Below, in pieces: positions 45,649 to 54,559 of a DNA stretch of 64,000 bases. Position numbers and translations under genes: made by a program. Under the pieces are notes generated by a model, which was not told where the DNA came from, made no database searches, and saw only the letters and a program-made list of their open reading frames with translations. The DNA comes from Agrococcus baldri (GTDB lineage: Bacteria; Actinomycetota; Actinomycetes; Actinomycetales; Microbacteriaceae), in the NCBI GenBank assembly GCA_900114805.1, contig FOZN01000002.1, forward strand, positions 1 to 64,000. The letters run 5' to 3'. The first letter of the stretch is position 1. The number at the start of each line of letters is the position of its first letter.

Positions 45649-47034
45649 ATGAGCGCTCTGCCCACCGCCGACGGCCTGACCCGCTCCGAGCGGCTCGACC
45701 GCCTGCCCTTCACCCGCAAGCACGGCAGGCTGCTCGGCACCGCGGGCATCGGCTGGGCGCTCGACGCGATGGACGTCGGCCTCATCTCCTTCGTGATCGC
45801 GGCGCTCGCGCAGCAGTGGGCGCTCACGAGCATCGAGACCAGCTGGATCGCCTCGATCGGCTTCGTCGGCATGGCGATCGGCGCGACCGTCGGCGGCCTG
45901 CTCGCCGACCGCATCGGCCGCCGCAGCGTCTTCGCGCTCACGCTGCTCGTCTACGGCATCGCCACCGGCGCATCCGCACTGGTCGGCTCGCTCGCGGCGC
46001 TGCTGGTGCTGCGCTTCATGGTGGGCCTGGGCCTCGGCGCCGAGCTGCCGGTCGCCTCGACCCTCATCAGCGAGTTCGCGCCCAAGAAGATCCGTGGCCG
46101 CGTGGTGGTCTGGCTCGAGGCCTTCTGGGCGGTCGGCTGGATCATCGCGGCAGTCATCGGCACCTTCGTGGTCAGCGCCTCCGACGACGGCTGGCGCTGG
46201 GGGCTCGCGATCGGCATGGCGCCGGCGATCTTCTCGATCGCGGTGCGCTGGGGCATGCCCGAGTCGGTGCGCTACCTGCTGTCGAAGGGCCGCGTCGACG
46301 AGGCCGAGCGCACCGTGCGCGAGTTCGAGGCCGCGGCGGAAGTCCCCGCGCCGGCCGGGCCGTCTCGCGAGACCGAGACGACGGATGCGTCGCCGTCGCG
46401 GCGCACGGATGGCGCGGTCTCCGCGGCGTCACCCGACGCATCCGCCCCGAAGGTCTCGATCTGGTCGCCGATGCTCCGCCGCCGCACGATCGCGCTGTGG
46501 ACGGTCTGGTTCTGCATCAACTTCTCGTACTACGGGGCGTTCATCTGGATCCCGTCGCTGCTGGTCGACCAGGGCTTCTCGCTCGTGCGCTCGTTCGAGT
46601 TCACGCTCATCATCACGGTCGCACAGCTGCCCGGCTACGCGGCGGCGGCGTTCCTGATCGAGAAGTGGGGCAGGCGCCCGACGCTGACCGTCTTCCTGAT
46701 CGGCTCGGCCTGCGCGGCCGCCTGGTACGGCACCGCTTCGACCGAGGCGATGATCATCGCGGCAGGCTGCACGCTGTCGTTCTTCAACCTCGGCGCGTGG
46801 GGCGCGCTGTACGCGATCGGGCCGGAGCTCTACCCGACGAACGTGCGCGGCACCGGCACGGGCGCGGCGGCCGGCTTCGGCCGCATCGCGTCGATCATCG
46901 CGCCGCTCACGGTGCCGTTCCTGATCAGCGGCGGCGGGCCGCTGCTGCTGTTCGGCGTGTTCGCGCTCGCGTTCGCGATCGCGGCGATCGCTGCCTGGAC
47001 CCTGCCCGAGCAGCGAGGCACCGCGCTCGAGTAG
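45649..47034 (+). CDS. MFS transporter, sugar/aromatic-acid porter type
   Basis: 461 aa, 12 helices. DxxD-type GIGWALDAMDVGLISFVI in helix 1, motif A as GGLLADRIGRRSVF, LGAELPVASTLISEFAPKKIRGR after helix 4, and PESVRYLLSKGR before the long central loop. That loop (about 225-265) is Ala/Ser/Thr-rich and longer than usual. ATG 45649 is taken because the family N-terminus starts there; GAGAG lies upstream. Substrate not predictable; relatives carry sugars, niacin or aromatic acids by proton symport. Confidence 0.9.
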   Translation: MSALPTADGLTRSERLDRLPFTRKHGRLLGTAGIGWALDAMDVGLISFVIAALAQQWALTSIETSWIASIGFVGMAIGATVGGLLADRIGRRSVFALTLLVYGIATGASALVGSLAALLVLRFMVGLGLGAELPVASTLISEFAPKKIRGRVVVWLEAFWAVGWIIAAVIGTFVVSASDDGWRWGLAIGMAPAIFSIAVRWGMPESVRYLLSKGRVDEAERTVREFEAAAEVPAPAGPSRETETTDASPSRRTDGAVSAASPDASAPKVSIWSPMLRRRTIALWTVWFCINFSYYGAFIWIPSLLVDQGFSLVRSFEFTLIITVAQLPGYAAAAFLIEKWGRRPTLTVFLIGSACAAAWYGTASTEAMIIAAGCTLSFFNLGAWGALYAIGPELYPTNVRGTGTGAAAGFGRIASIIAPLTVPFLISGGGPLLLFGVFALAFAIAAIAAWTLPEQRGTALE

Positions 47035-47073
47035 GCGCATGCTCCTGCGCTGTGGTGCCTGGCCGCCGCTCCG

Positions 47074-48042
47074 TCAGCGCCGCTCTGCCGCGACCGCTGA
47101 GGCAACCATCGCGTCGATCGACCGCCGCATCTGCCAGTCCAGGTCGCGGGCGGCGAGCGTGCCATCAGCGACGATGCGGGCCGGGTCGCCCGGTCGGCGC
47201 GGCGCCCGCTTCGGCTCTGCATCGCTGCCGGCGGCTCGCAGGATCGCGCCGAGCACCTCGCGCACCGAGGCGCCGTCGCCGCTGCCGAGGTTGTAGACCG
47301 ACTCCAGCTGCATGCCGCGCTCCATGCGGTCGGCAGCGGCCACGTGTGCGAGCGCGACGTCGCCGACGTGCACCCAGTCGCGCACGCACGTGCCGTCGGG
47401 GGTCGCGTAGTCGTCGCCGTTAATCTGCGGTGCCTCACCGCGCGCGAGCGCCGCGAGCACCTTGGGCACCAGGTTGTGGGGGCTGGTGTCGCGGATGCTC
47501 GGGTCACCCGAGCCAATCACGTTGAAGTAGCGCAGCGCCACTCCCAGGAACGCCGTGCCGTCGAGCGCTGCGCGGGCGCGCTCGTCGGCGAGGAGCAGCT
47601 CTCCCGCGACCTTCGTCTCGCCGTAAGGCGACTCGGGTGCGGGCGGCGTGGCCTCGGTGACGCGCTCGACGTCGGGAGTGCCGTAGACGCCTGCGCTCGA
47701 GGAGAACACGATGCGCGCAACGCCCTGCTGGCGCATCGCGTCGAGCAGCTCGATCGTGCCCGTGACGTTCTGCCGCCAGGTGTGGAGCGGCCGGGTCACA
47801 GACGCGCCCGCGTACTTGTAGCCCGCGAGGTGCACGACGCCGTCGACGTCGTGCAGGGTCGTCGCGAGTGCTTCCCGATCAAGGATCGAGCCGGTGTGCA
47901 GCCGCGCCCGCGACGGCACGAACTCCCGATGCCCCGAGGAGAGGTCGTCGAGCACCGTCACCTCGCGGCCGCTTTCCAGCAGCGCCGCAGCGACGTGCGC
48001 ACCGATGTATCCAGCACCGCCCGTCACGAGCCAGCGGGTCAA
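47074..48042 (-). CDS. galE: UDP-glucose 4-epimerase
   Basis: 322 aa SDR enzyme converting UDP-galactose to UDP-glucose. NAD site GGAGYIG (8-14), catalytic Y140 and K144 (SPYGETK), RYFNVIGSG, RDWVHVGDVA and NLGSGDGASVREV are present. The start is TTG 48042, overlapping the galK stop by 4 nt (TTGA) with GAGGAG ahead. Last gene of galT-galK-galE, completing the Leloir pathway. Confidence 0.95.
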   Translation of the reverse strand: MTRWLVTGGAGYIGAHVAAALLESGREVTVLDDLSSGHREFVPSRARLHTGSILDREALATTLHDVDGVVHLAGYKYAGASVTRPLHTWRQNVTGTIELLDAMRQQGVARIVFSSSAGVYGTPDVERVTEATPPAPESPYGETKVAGELLLADERARAALDGTAFLGVALRYFNVIGSGDPSIRDTSPHNLVPKVLAALARGEAPQINGDDYATPDGTCVRDWVHVGDVALAHVAAADRMERGMQLESVYNLGSGDGASVREVLGAILRAAGSDAEPKRAPRRPGDPARIVADGTLAARDLDWQMRRSIDAMVASAVAAERR

Positions 48043-49181
48043 GCGTCTCTCCTCGCCGCATCGGCTGCCCGCACGGGGAACACGACCGGGCGTGCATGCC
48101 CCGCCTGCTGCACCGCATCCGCCACTTCGACCGCGATGCGCTCGGCGTCGGCCGTCTCGACGAGCGCGACCGCAGCGCCGCCGAAGCCGCCGCCGGTCAT
48201 ACGCGCACCGAGACCACCCGCGGCAATGGCCGTCTCCACTGCCGCATCGATCGCGGGCACCGAGTTCTCGAAGTCATCGCGCTGAGAGCGGTGGCCATCG
48301 GTGAGGATCGGCCCGATCTCGCGGGGCCGACCCAACCGCAGATGCTCGGCGACCAGCCGAGCGCGCTCGGTGTCGGTGACGACGTGGCGCAGCCGACGGT
48401 GCACCTGCGCCGGCATGCGCCTCGCCCAGGCATCCACCTCGGTCGGGTCGATCTCGCGCAGCGACTGAACGCCCGCGATCACCGCCGCTTCTTCGCACTC
48501 GCGGCGGCGCTGGCCGTAACCGCCGGTTGCGTGATCGTGGCGCACGAGCGAGTCGATGACGAGGATCTCGAGTGCCGCGGCATCGAAGCCCAGCGGCACT
48601 TTCTCAGCGGTGTCCGCTTGAAAGTCGAGCAGCACCGCATGGTCGCGCTCGGTCAACAGCACCGCCGACTGGTCGAGCGTGCCGGTGGGCGCGCCCACCA
48701 CCTCGTTCTCGACCAGCTGGCCGAGTCGCACCATCTCACCGCGCTCGAGCCTCAGATCCCACAGTTCGTCGAGCGCCACCAGCACGGCAGCCTCGAGCGC
48801 TGCAGACGACGAGACACCGACCGCGATGGGTACCGTGCTCGTCACGAGCGCCTCGAAGCCGCACCCTTCGATGCCGAGCTCGCGGCGCAGCACGTGCACG
48901 ACGCCGAGCACGTACCGGCTCCATCCGCTCACCTGCCCGGCTGTCGCGAGCGTCGCCGTGATCAGTCCGCTCGTCAAGTCGGCGTCCTCGAAGTCGGTGG
49001 TGATGCGGATGCGGTGGTCCGGTCGCTGCCGCACGGCCACCCGGGTGCGGCGATCGATAGCGAATGGCAGGGCGAGGCCGCCGTTGTAGTCGGTGTGCTC
49101 GCCGATCAGGTTGACGCGACCCGGAGCCGACCAGACGCCGTCAGGCTCGTGACCGAAAAGGGTCTCGAACGACTCATGCAT
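48039..49181 (-). CDS. galK: Galactokinase
   Basis: 380-aa GHMP kinase. Galactose-binding GRVNLIGEHTDYN (21-33), ATP-binding PIAVGVSSSAALE and the C-terminal GARMTGGGFGGAAVAL are conserved. ATG 49181 overlaps the galT 3' end by 8 nt, so translation is coupled. Confidence 0.96.
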   Translation of the reverse strand: MHESFETLFGHEPDGVWSAPGRVNLIGEHTDYNGGLALPFAIDRRTRVAVRQRPDHRIRITTDFEDADLTSGLITATLATAGQVSGWSRYVLGVVHVLRRELGIEGCGFEALVTSTVPIAVGVSSSAALEAAVLVALDELWDLRLERGEMVRLGQLVENEVVGAPTGTLDQSAVLLTERDHAVLLDFQADTAEKVPLGFDAAALEILVIDSLVRHDHATGGYGQRRRECEEAAVIAGVQSLREIDPTEVDAWARRMPAQVHRRLRHVVTDTERARLVAEHLRLGRPREIGPILTDGHRSQRDDFENSVPAIDAAVETAIAAGGLGARMTGGGFGGAAVALVETADAERIAVEVADAVQQAGHARPVVFPVRAADAARRDA

Positions 49182-50340
49182 CGCGCATCGCTCCCCACTG
49201 CTGATTGAGCGGCTCGACCGGATGCTGTTCGTCGGCCTTGGCGATCGCGTCACGCAGGCGTGCGGCACTGGCCTCAGGGGAGATGTCGGCGACCCAGGCT
49301 CCCATTACGGCTTCGCTGCCTGCTAGGAACTTCAACTTGTCGGCGGCGCGGCGAGGGCTCGTCACGCTCCAACCGAGCCGCAACTCGTCGCGGTATGCCG
49401 CGACCGGCGCCTGCAACCACCCGGCAATATATGGCAGCGGCGCGTCGTAGAGCGCGTCGAGTCCGCGCGCGAGGCGCAGCGTCATGCTCGCGAGCTCGTC
49501 GCGCTCGGCTGTGGTGGTCGCAGCGAGGTCGGGTATGTGTCGATGCGGCAGCACCTGCAGCTCGACCGGCCAGCGGGACGCGAACGGCACGAACGCGGTG
49601 AAGTGCTCCCCCTCGATCAGCAGCCGCGGCCCGGCCAACTCATGCTCGAGGATCTCGGCGAAGAGCCCCGGACCGCGCTCGCCGATCGAGCGCGCGATGC
49701 GGCGGATGCGCTGCGGCACGTACGGGTAGGCGTAGATCTGCCCGTGCGGGTGGTGCAGCGTGACGCCGATCTCGACACCGCGGTTCTCGAACGGGAAGAC
49801 CTGCTGCACGCCGGGCACCGCAGACAGTGCTCGGGTGCGCTCCGCCCACGCCTCGATGATCGTGCGCGCGCGCACGGTCGACTGCGTGCCAAACGTGCCG
49901 GCGCGGTCGGGGTCAAACGCAACCACCTCGCAGCGACCGCTCGCGAGTTGCACTGCGCCGATCGGAGGCTGACGTGCATCGTTCGCCTCATCGGTCGAGG
50001 CGACTATCGTTTCGTTGCCTGAATCGGGACCGAATGACGGTGACCGGTTCTCGAACACCGCCACATCGTAGAGATCGGGGATCTCGCTCGGGTTGCCGGC
50101 CGATTGCGGCGCCAACGGATCGAGGTCGGCCGACGGAAGATGCACACGGGTCTGGCGAGCAGTTGCGACGGTGACCCATTCCGAGCTCAGCACGTCGAAG
50201 CGCATGCTCGGCGTCGGGGGCCGGGGGTCGAGTTCACGCGTGTCGATGCGCCGCTCTCGTGGCTGGGTGCCGGCGTCGTCGAAGTAGATGATCTCGCGCC
50301 CGTCAGCGAGTCGTGCGGAGGTCTGGCGGATGCTGCTCAC
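49174..50340 (-). CDS. galT: Galactose-1-phosphate uridylyltransferase
   Basis: 388 aa. Catalytic HPH at 197-199 (GVTLHHPHGQIY), uridine-binding VFENRSPSF and the second domain EGEHFTAFVPFASRWPVELQVLPHRH. GTG 50340 is taken because the sequence from MSSIRQTSARLADGREIIYF is the family start and upstream codons would overlap the divergent deoR-type gene. First gene of the gal operon; its promoter shares a 57-bp region with the DeoR-family gene. Confidence 0.95.
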   Translation of the reverse strand: MSSIRQTSARLADGREIIYFDDAGTQPRERRIDTRELDPRPPTPSMRFDVLSSEWVTVATARQTRVHLPSADLDPLAPQSAGNPSEIPDLYDVAVFENRSPSFGPDSGNETIVASTDEANDARQPPIGAVQLASGRCEVVAFDPDRAGTFGTQSTVRARTIIEAWAERTRALSAVPGVQQVFPFENRGVEIGVTLHHPHGQIYAYPYVPQRIRRIARSIGERGPGLFAEILEHELAGPRLLIEGEHFTAFVPFASRWPVELQVLPHRHIPDLAATTTAERDELASMTLRLARGLDALYDAPLPYIAGWLQAPVAAYRDELRLGWSVTSPRRAADKLKFLAGSEAVMGAWVADISPEASAARLRDAIAKADEQHPVEPLNQQWGAMRDA

Positions 50341-50360
50341 GCTCCGATCCTGCCGCGTGC

Positions 50361-50400
50361 TGTGTAGTTCTGCGCGATTATGTGCGAAAGTGTAACTATG
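50361..50400. promoter_or_regulatory. Period-10 TG repeats, candidate DeoR operator
   Basis: Four successive 10-mers all begin with TG: TGTGTAGTTC, TGCGCGATTA, TGTGCGAAAG, TGTAACTATG. The middle two share TGYGCGA. Evenly phased direct repeats at helical spacing are a usual DeoR-family site, and this one ends on the regulator's own start codon, 20 bp from the galT start. Confidence 0.35.
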
Positions 50401-51192
50401 GCTGTGGTTCGCACACGCTCGCCGTTGGAAGCGGGCCTGCTCGACGTCGAACGACGCGAGCGCATCACAGCACATCTCCGGCGCACAAGCACCGCTCGCA
50501 TCGCCGACCTTGCCGTTGCCCTCGGCGTTTCGGCGATGACCGTGCGGCGCGACGCGGAGAAACTGGCCGCCAGCGGTGTCATCGAGCGCGTGCGCGGTGG
50601 CGTGCGAATCCTGAGAGCTCCGGTCACGGAGGAGCCGGCACCGTCCGAAAAGGCCGCGCTGCATCCCGAAGCGAAGGAGCGTATTGCACGAGCCGCACTC
50701 GCGCTCGTTCGGCCAGGCAGCGCCGTCGGTATCGGCGGCGGCACCACCACCCTTGCGCTGGCACGGCTGCTCGCTGACGTGCCGGATATCACGATCGTGA
50801 CGAACTCCCTACCGGTCGCCCTCGCACTGCCTGACCATGACAGCCTCGTCATGATCGGCGGCGAGCGCTCGCGCTCCGATGCCCTGGTCGGCCCAGTCGC
50901 CAACCGTGCGGCCGCGTCGATCGGCCTCGACCAATTGTTCCTCGGCGCGCACGGCATCGATGCCGATCGCGGCTGCACGGCTCCGAGCCTCGCGGAGGCC
51001 GAGACGAACCGGGCACTCATGGCGGCGACGCGAGAAACGGTTGCCATGATCGACGCTTCCAAGTGGGGCGTACAGGGCCTCGCCGCGTTTGCAGACCTTG
51101 GCGAGCTCGACACGCTCGTGACGGACGCCTCACTGCCGCACGCGCAAACGCGTGAGGTCCGTCGCACGATCGGCAGAGTGCTGCTCGCCTGA
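50398..51192 (+). CDS. DeoR-family transcriptional regulator (likely gal repressor)
   Basis: 264 aa. N-terminal HTH (ITAHLRRTSTARIADLAVALGVSAMTVRRDAEKL, about 22-56) followed by GVIERVRGG, then the DeoRC sugar-phosphate sensor domain with GIGGGTTTLALARLL and VTNSLPVALAL. ATG 50398 is preferred; ATG 50380 adds six residues. Divergent from galTKE across 57 bp, so it most likely controls that operon in response to a sugar phosphate. Confidence 0.9.
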   Translation: MAVVRTRSPLEAGLLDVERRERITAHLRRTSTARIADLAVALGVSAMTVRRDAEKLAASGVIERVRGGVRILRAPVTEEPAPSEKAALHPEAKERIARAALALVRPGSAVGIGGGTTTLALARLLADVPDITIVTNSLPVALALPDHDSLVMIGGERSRSDALVGPVANRAAASIGLDQLFLGAHGIDADRGCTAPSLAEAETNRALMAATRETVAMIDASKWGVQGLAAFADLGELDTLVTDASLPHAQTREVRRTIGRVLLA

Positions 51193-51264
51193 TTGCGGCA
51201 GCTCACCGAAGTGAAGCACGATCGTGCGACGGACGCTCCGCGCGCGGATGACCAGCGTCGCCCG

Positions 51265-54200
51265 TTACATGGCGCACTGTCCCTTGCGGGGGCCGTCTAC
51301 CTGCAGCGGCACTCCCGAATCCATCGGCGCGACCGCGTTCTGCGAGCAGAACAGCGGGCCGTGCACGGTGAGCCCAGACAGGACCGTCGCCATTCGACCG
51401 CTGTTGCCAGATACCGTCACCGGGCCGGTGACCTCTGAACGGTCGGCCACGACGGGGCCGGCCGTGTCGGTGATGCGCAGCGGTCCCGCGATGGTGGAGG
51501 CGTCGCATCCGCTGGTCGTGTCACCCACAGAGACTCCGCCTGCAGTGCCCGCAATGCGAACTGGACCATTGATGTGCGACCCGCAGATCGCGACGGTCGA
51601 GGCTCCACTTGTGGTCACCTGCCCCGTGATCTGCGAATCCTGCACGATGAGTCGGCCGCCGTCATTGACCGTGATCGCGCCGCTGATGGTCGCATCGATC
51701 AGGCAGAGCCCGCCCGCACCTGCCGTGACTCGTCCGTCATGCGCGCCGGTGATCGTCTGCTCGCACGTGGGATCGACAGTGACGGTGCGCGACCACACTT
51801 CCCACGGCGCCGCACGCCCACGATCGCCCGCCACCACGACGGTCGTCGGATCCAGCACGGTGAAGCTGCCGTTCTCGGTGTTGACGTAGTCGATGCCGAC
51901 CGGCACGCTCCAGTCGTCGCCGAGGCCGCTCTCTGAGATGGTCATCACGACGCCGGGACGCCCGACCATGAGGAGCAGCTCGCCGGTAGGCAGCAGCTCC
52001 ATCGTGGGTTGCACGCTGAGCAGATCCTGCCCGGCCGGGCCAACCTCGATCGCCTGCGGCTCGCTCCAGGTCGCGCCGTCGTCGAACGAACGCGAGTAGA
52101 TCATCGGCAGCCGCCAACCGACACGCATCACCATGATCATGGAGCCGTCAGCGAGTCGCTCGATAGCGCCCTCGCATGGTCCTTCATACGCCTGGATGTC
52201 GAATTGCTCGGGATCGCCCACTGCGACGGTTCCTCGAACCGACCAATCGATGCCGCCGTTGGTGGAGACGAGCACGAGTTGCCGGAACGCTTCATCGCTG
52301 TCGTAGTAGCCGTACGCAGACATGTACAGCGTGCCGTCCGGATCTTCGACGATCGTGTGGAGCAGCACGAAGCCGCCCAGCGTCGTTCCCGGGCGTTCGG
52401 AAGCACCGATCGGACGCATGGGTTCGGGCGTGGTCATCGTGCCTTCGCGGTGCGTCCACGTTGCCCCGCTGTCGCCAGAGATCGCGGTCTCGACGAGCGC
52501 TTGTCGGTCGTCGGTTCCGGGCTCCATGTAGGCGTGGAAGTTGACCGCGAGCACGTCGCCGTTCCGCAGCCGCGTCATCGTCACACCGGAGGTGTCGGGC
52601 ATCGGGTTCAGATCCTGACCGCTGAACCAGCTCGCACCGCTGTCATCCGAGGCGCCGAGGAAGATGCCGCCGGCGTCGTCGACATCCGGGTGTCCCGAGT
52701 AGGGAATCAGGATGCGCTTCCCACCGTCTCCGTCAGAGACCACGACCCCGGGGTTCGGAAAGCCGACCTGCTCGCCGTCGTTGTCGATGGCCGTAGTGTC
52801 GCTGATGACGAACGGCGCGGTGCCGACTGCTGCGGGTGGCGTCGTCGCAGGAGTGCCAAACGTGATGTCGTCCACGTAGACGTCATCATGGACGGCGGCA
52901 GCGCCGGTCGCGCCGGTGGTGAACGCGAGTCCGGTGATGCCTGTGACCTCGTTGTGTTGACTCGAGTTGTTGCCGATCGTTGGTCCGCCTGAGCCGACGT
53001 ATTCGCCCTCGACGCTCACTCGCACGGCGGCGTTGTCGCTCGGCACGGCAAGCTCGATCTGCGTCCATTCGTCGAGTGGAACGCTGCCGGTGGGGCTCAG
53101 TTCACGCCAGGTCGCCGTCCACTGCTCGTACCAGTCGATGCTGCCATCGGCGCGCAGTGCCAAGCGGAACAGCGAGTTGGCCGGCTGGCCCGTCGCGATC
53201 AGTGACGTGCCGATGATGTCGAACGTGAAGCCTTGCAGGGACTGCGGGTTGACTTCGAATGAGAGGTAGGCGCCTTGCTGCGGCACGACCGTGCATGTGA
53301 CACCGACGGATGCCTGCGCGCTGGTGTCCTGCACCCGGAGCGAATGGTTGCCCTCTGACGCTGCCTCTTCGCTCACCGCAGCTGGGAGGTAGCCGTCGAG
53401 CGCGGAGCAGTCAGCCGGCATCGAGCCGACGGGGTCTGACTCGAAGGTGAGCTCTGAGAACTCGCCGGCGATCGTGATCATCTGAGCGCTGACGGACTGG
53501 TTGCCGTCGGTGTCGGTCACGGTGGTGCGCAGTGTTCCTGCGCCCGCTCGGGTGAACGTGTGACTCATCGATGCGGTGACCCAGCCGTCGGCATCGGGGC
53601 CGCTGAGCTGCGCAGGGACAGCCTCGCCCTGCCAAGCCGCGGTTGCGGAGTAGTCAGCGACGTCGGCGCCCTCCGGCAGACGGAAGCGGGCAATGGGTTC
53701 ATCGACGATCTCCGTGCCGCGTGTCACGCCCGCAGCATCAAAAATGGGTTCGATGGTGACGCCGGCGAAGGCGTCGTCGGGGAGTTCGCCTGAGACGGCG
53801 AGGTCGTCGATGTAGTAGTCGACGCCGAAGGGGCTGCTTCCAGATGATCCGAAGTAGATCTCTCCCATGCCGGTGGAGGCTGCGTTGCGGCGGTCGGTGG
53901 TGAAGCGGATGCCGTTGACGATGAGTTCGGCGCGGTCGAGGGTGGCGTTGATGGTGACGTCGACCCATTCGCCGAGGGTGGCGCCGTCGAGGATTCGGGC
54001 GACGTCGGCGAAGGAGGAGCCGTTGTAGGCGGCGATGCGGATGTCGTTGCCGTCGCGGTTGAAGGTGAAGCGCCAGACGCCGTTGGCGCTGGTGCCGGGT
54101 GCGCCTTGGATGGCGACGTAGGGGCCGCCGTTGAGCTGCGCTGGGGAGAAGCGGTAGGAGACGGAGCGTTCGGTGGTGATGGGGTAGTTGCACCAGGTGC

Positions 54201-54468
54201 GGGTGTAGACGGTGTTGCTCTGATCGCTCACGCGCATGGCACGATTTGTTGCTGCTGCACCGCCGAAGCCGGCTTCAGCGACGGTGACATCACCGATGAT
54301 GCGGCAGTCGGCCGGAGGAGCGCCGAGTGGCTCGTTGTCGAAGGTGCGCACGGCACCATCGGCTGGTGCAGCAGCAGCCATCTGGCCCGGCAGTACCGCG
54401 AGCACCATGGCGGCCGTAGCGGCCAGCGCTATCGCAGCGCGTCGCGGGCGGGATGTTCGGAACTTCAT
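51265..54468 (-). CDS. Secreted sialidase-like (BNR/Asp-box) multidomain protein with C-terminal beta-helix
   Basis: 1067 aa. Signal peptide cut near residue 34; first concanavalin-like domain (40-245); an Ig-like spacer; second concanavalin-like domain (338-535); a six-bladed propeller-type region with four Asp boxes (DDSGASW about 605, GDSGATW about 668, TNGGIDW about 740, FDDGATW about 797) preceded by RILIPYSG, which resembles the sialidase FRIP Arg motif; then a beta-helix-like tail (902-1067) of about six TI/SG-GPVxI units with paired Cys. ATG 54468 has AAGGAG upstream. Probably an extracellular exo-glycosidase; true sialidase activity is unproven. Residues 35-245 closely match the next protein. 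Confidence 0.85.
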   Translation of the reverse strand: MKFRTSRPRRAAIALAATAAMVLAVLPGQMAAAAPADGAVRTFDNEPLGAPPADCRIIGDVTVAEAGFGGAAATNRAMRVSDQSNTVYTRTWCNYPITTERSVSYRFSPAQLNGGPYVAIQGAPGTSANGVWRFTFNRDGNDIRIAAYNGSSFADVARILDGATLGEWVDVTINATLDRAELIVNGIRFTTDRRNAASTGMGEIYFGSSGSSPFGVDYYIDDLAVSGELPDDAFAGVTIEPIFDAAGVTRGTEIVDEPIARFRLPEGADVADYSATAAWQGEAVPAQLSGPDADGWVTASMSHTFTRAGAGTLRTTVTDTDGNQSVSAQMITIAGEFSELTFESDPVGSMPADCSALDGYLPAAVSEEAASEGNHSLRVQDTSAQASVGVTCTVVPQQGAYLSFEVNPQSLQGFTFDIIGTSLIATGQPANSLFRLALRADGSIDWYEQWTATWRELSPTGSVPLDEWTQIELAVPSDNAAVRVSVEGEYVGSGGPTIGNNSSQHNEVTGITGLAFTTGATGAAAVHDDVYVDDITFGTPATTPPAAVGTAPFVISDTTAIDNDGEQVGFPNPGVVVSDGDGGKRILIPYSGHPDVDDAGGIFLGASDDSGASWFSGQDLNPMPDTSGVTMTRLRNGDVLAVNFHAYMEPGTDDRQALVETAISGDSGATWTHREGTMTTPEPMRPIGASERPGTTLGGFVLLHTIVEDPDGTLYMSAYGYYDSDEAFRQLVLVSTNGGIDWSVRGTVAVGDPEQFDIQAYEGPCEGAIERLADGSMIMVMRVGWRLPMIYSRSFDDGATWSEPQAIEVGPAGQDLLSVQPTMELLPTGELLLMVGRPGVVMTISESGLGDDWSVPVGIDYVNTENGSFTVLDPTTVVVAGDRGRAAPWEVWSRTVTVDPTCEQTITGAHDGRVTAGAGGLCLIDATISGAITVNDGGRLIVQDSQITGQVTTSGASTVAICGSHINGPVRIAGTAGGVSVGDTTSGCDASTIAGPLRITDTAGPVVADRSEVTGPVTVSGNSGRMATVLSGLTVHGPLFCSQNAVAPMDSGVPLQVDGPRKGQCAM

Positions 54469-54559
54469 TGTTCTCACTTCTCCTTGGGGGTTCAGCCGAA
54501 GCTGAGAGCGGGAGTTGGGTTCGGGCTGTGGGTGCACGGGCGAGGCTGGAACGCGGTCC

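Noticed and set aside
53738-54193. Pro/Arg/His-rich frame over the first domain of the sialidase-like gene
   Set aside because: It is an artefact of the C-ending codons in that segment; the product is low complexity.
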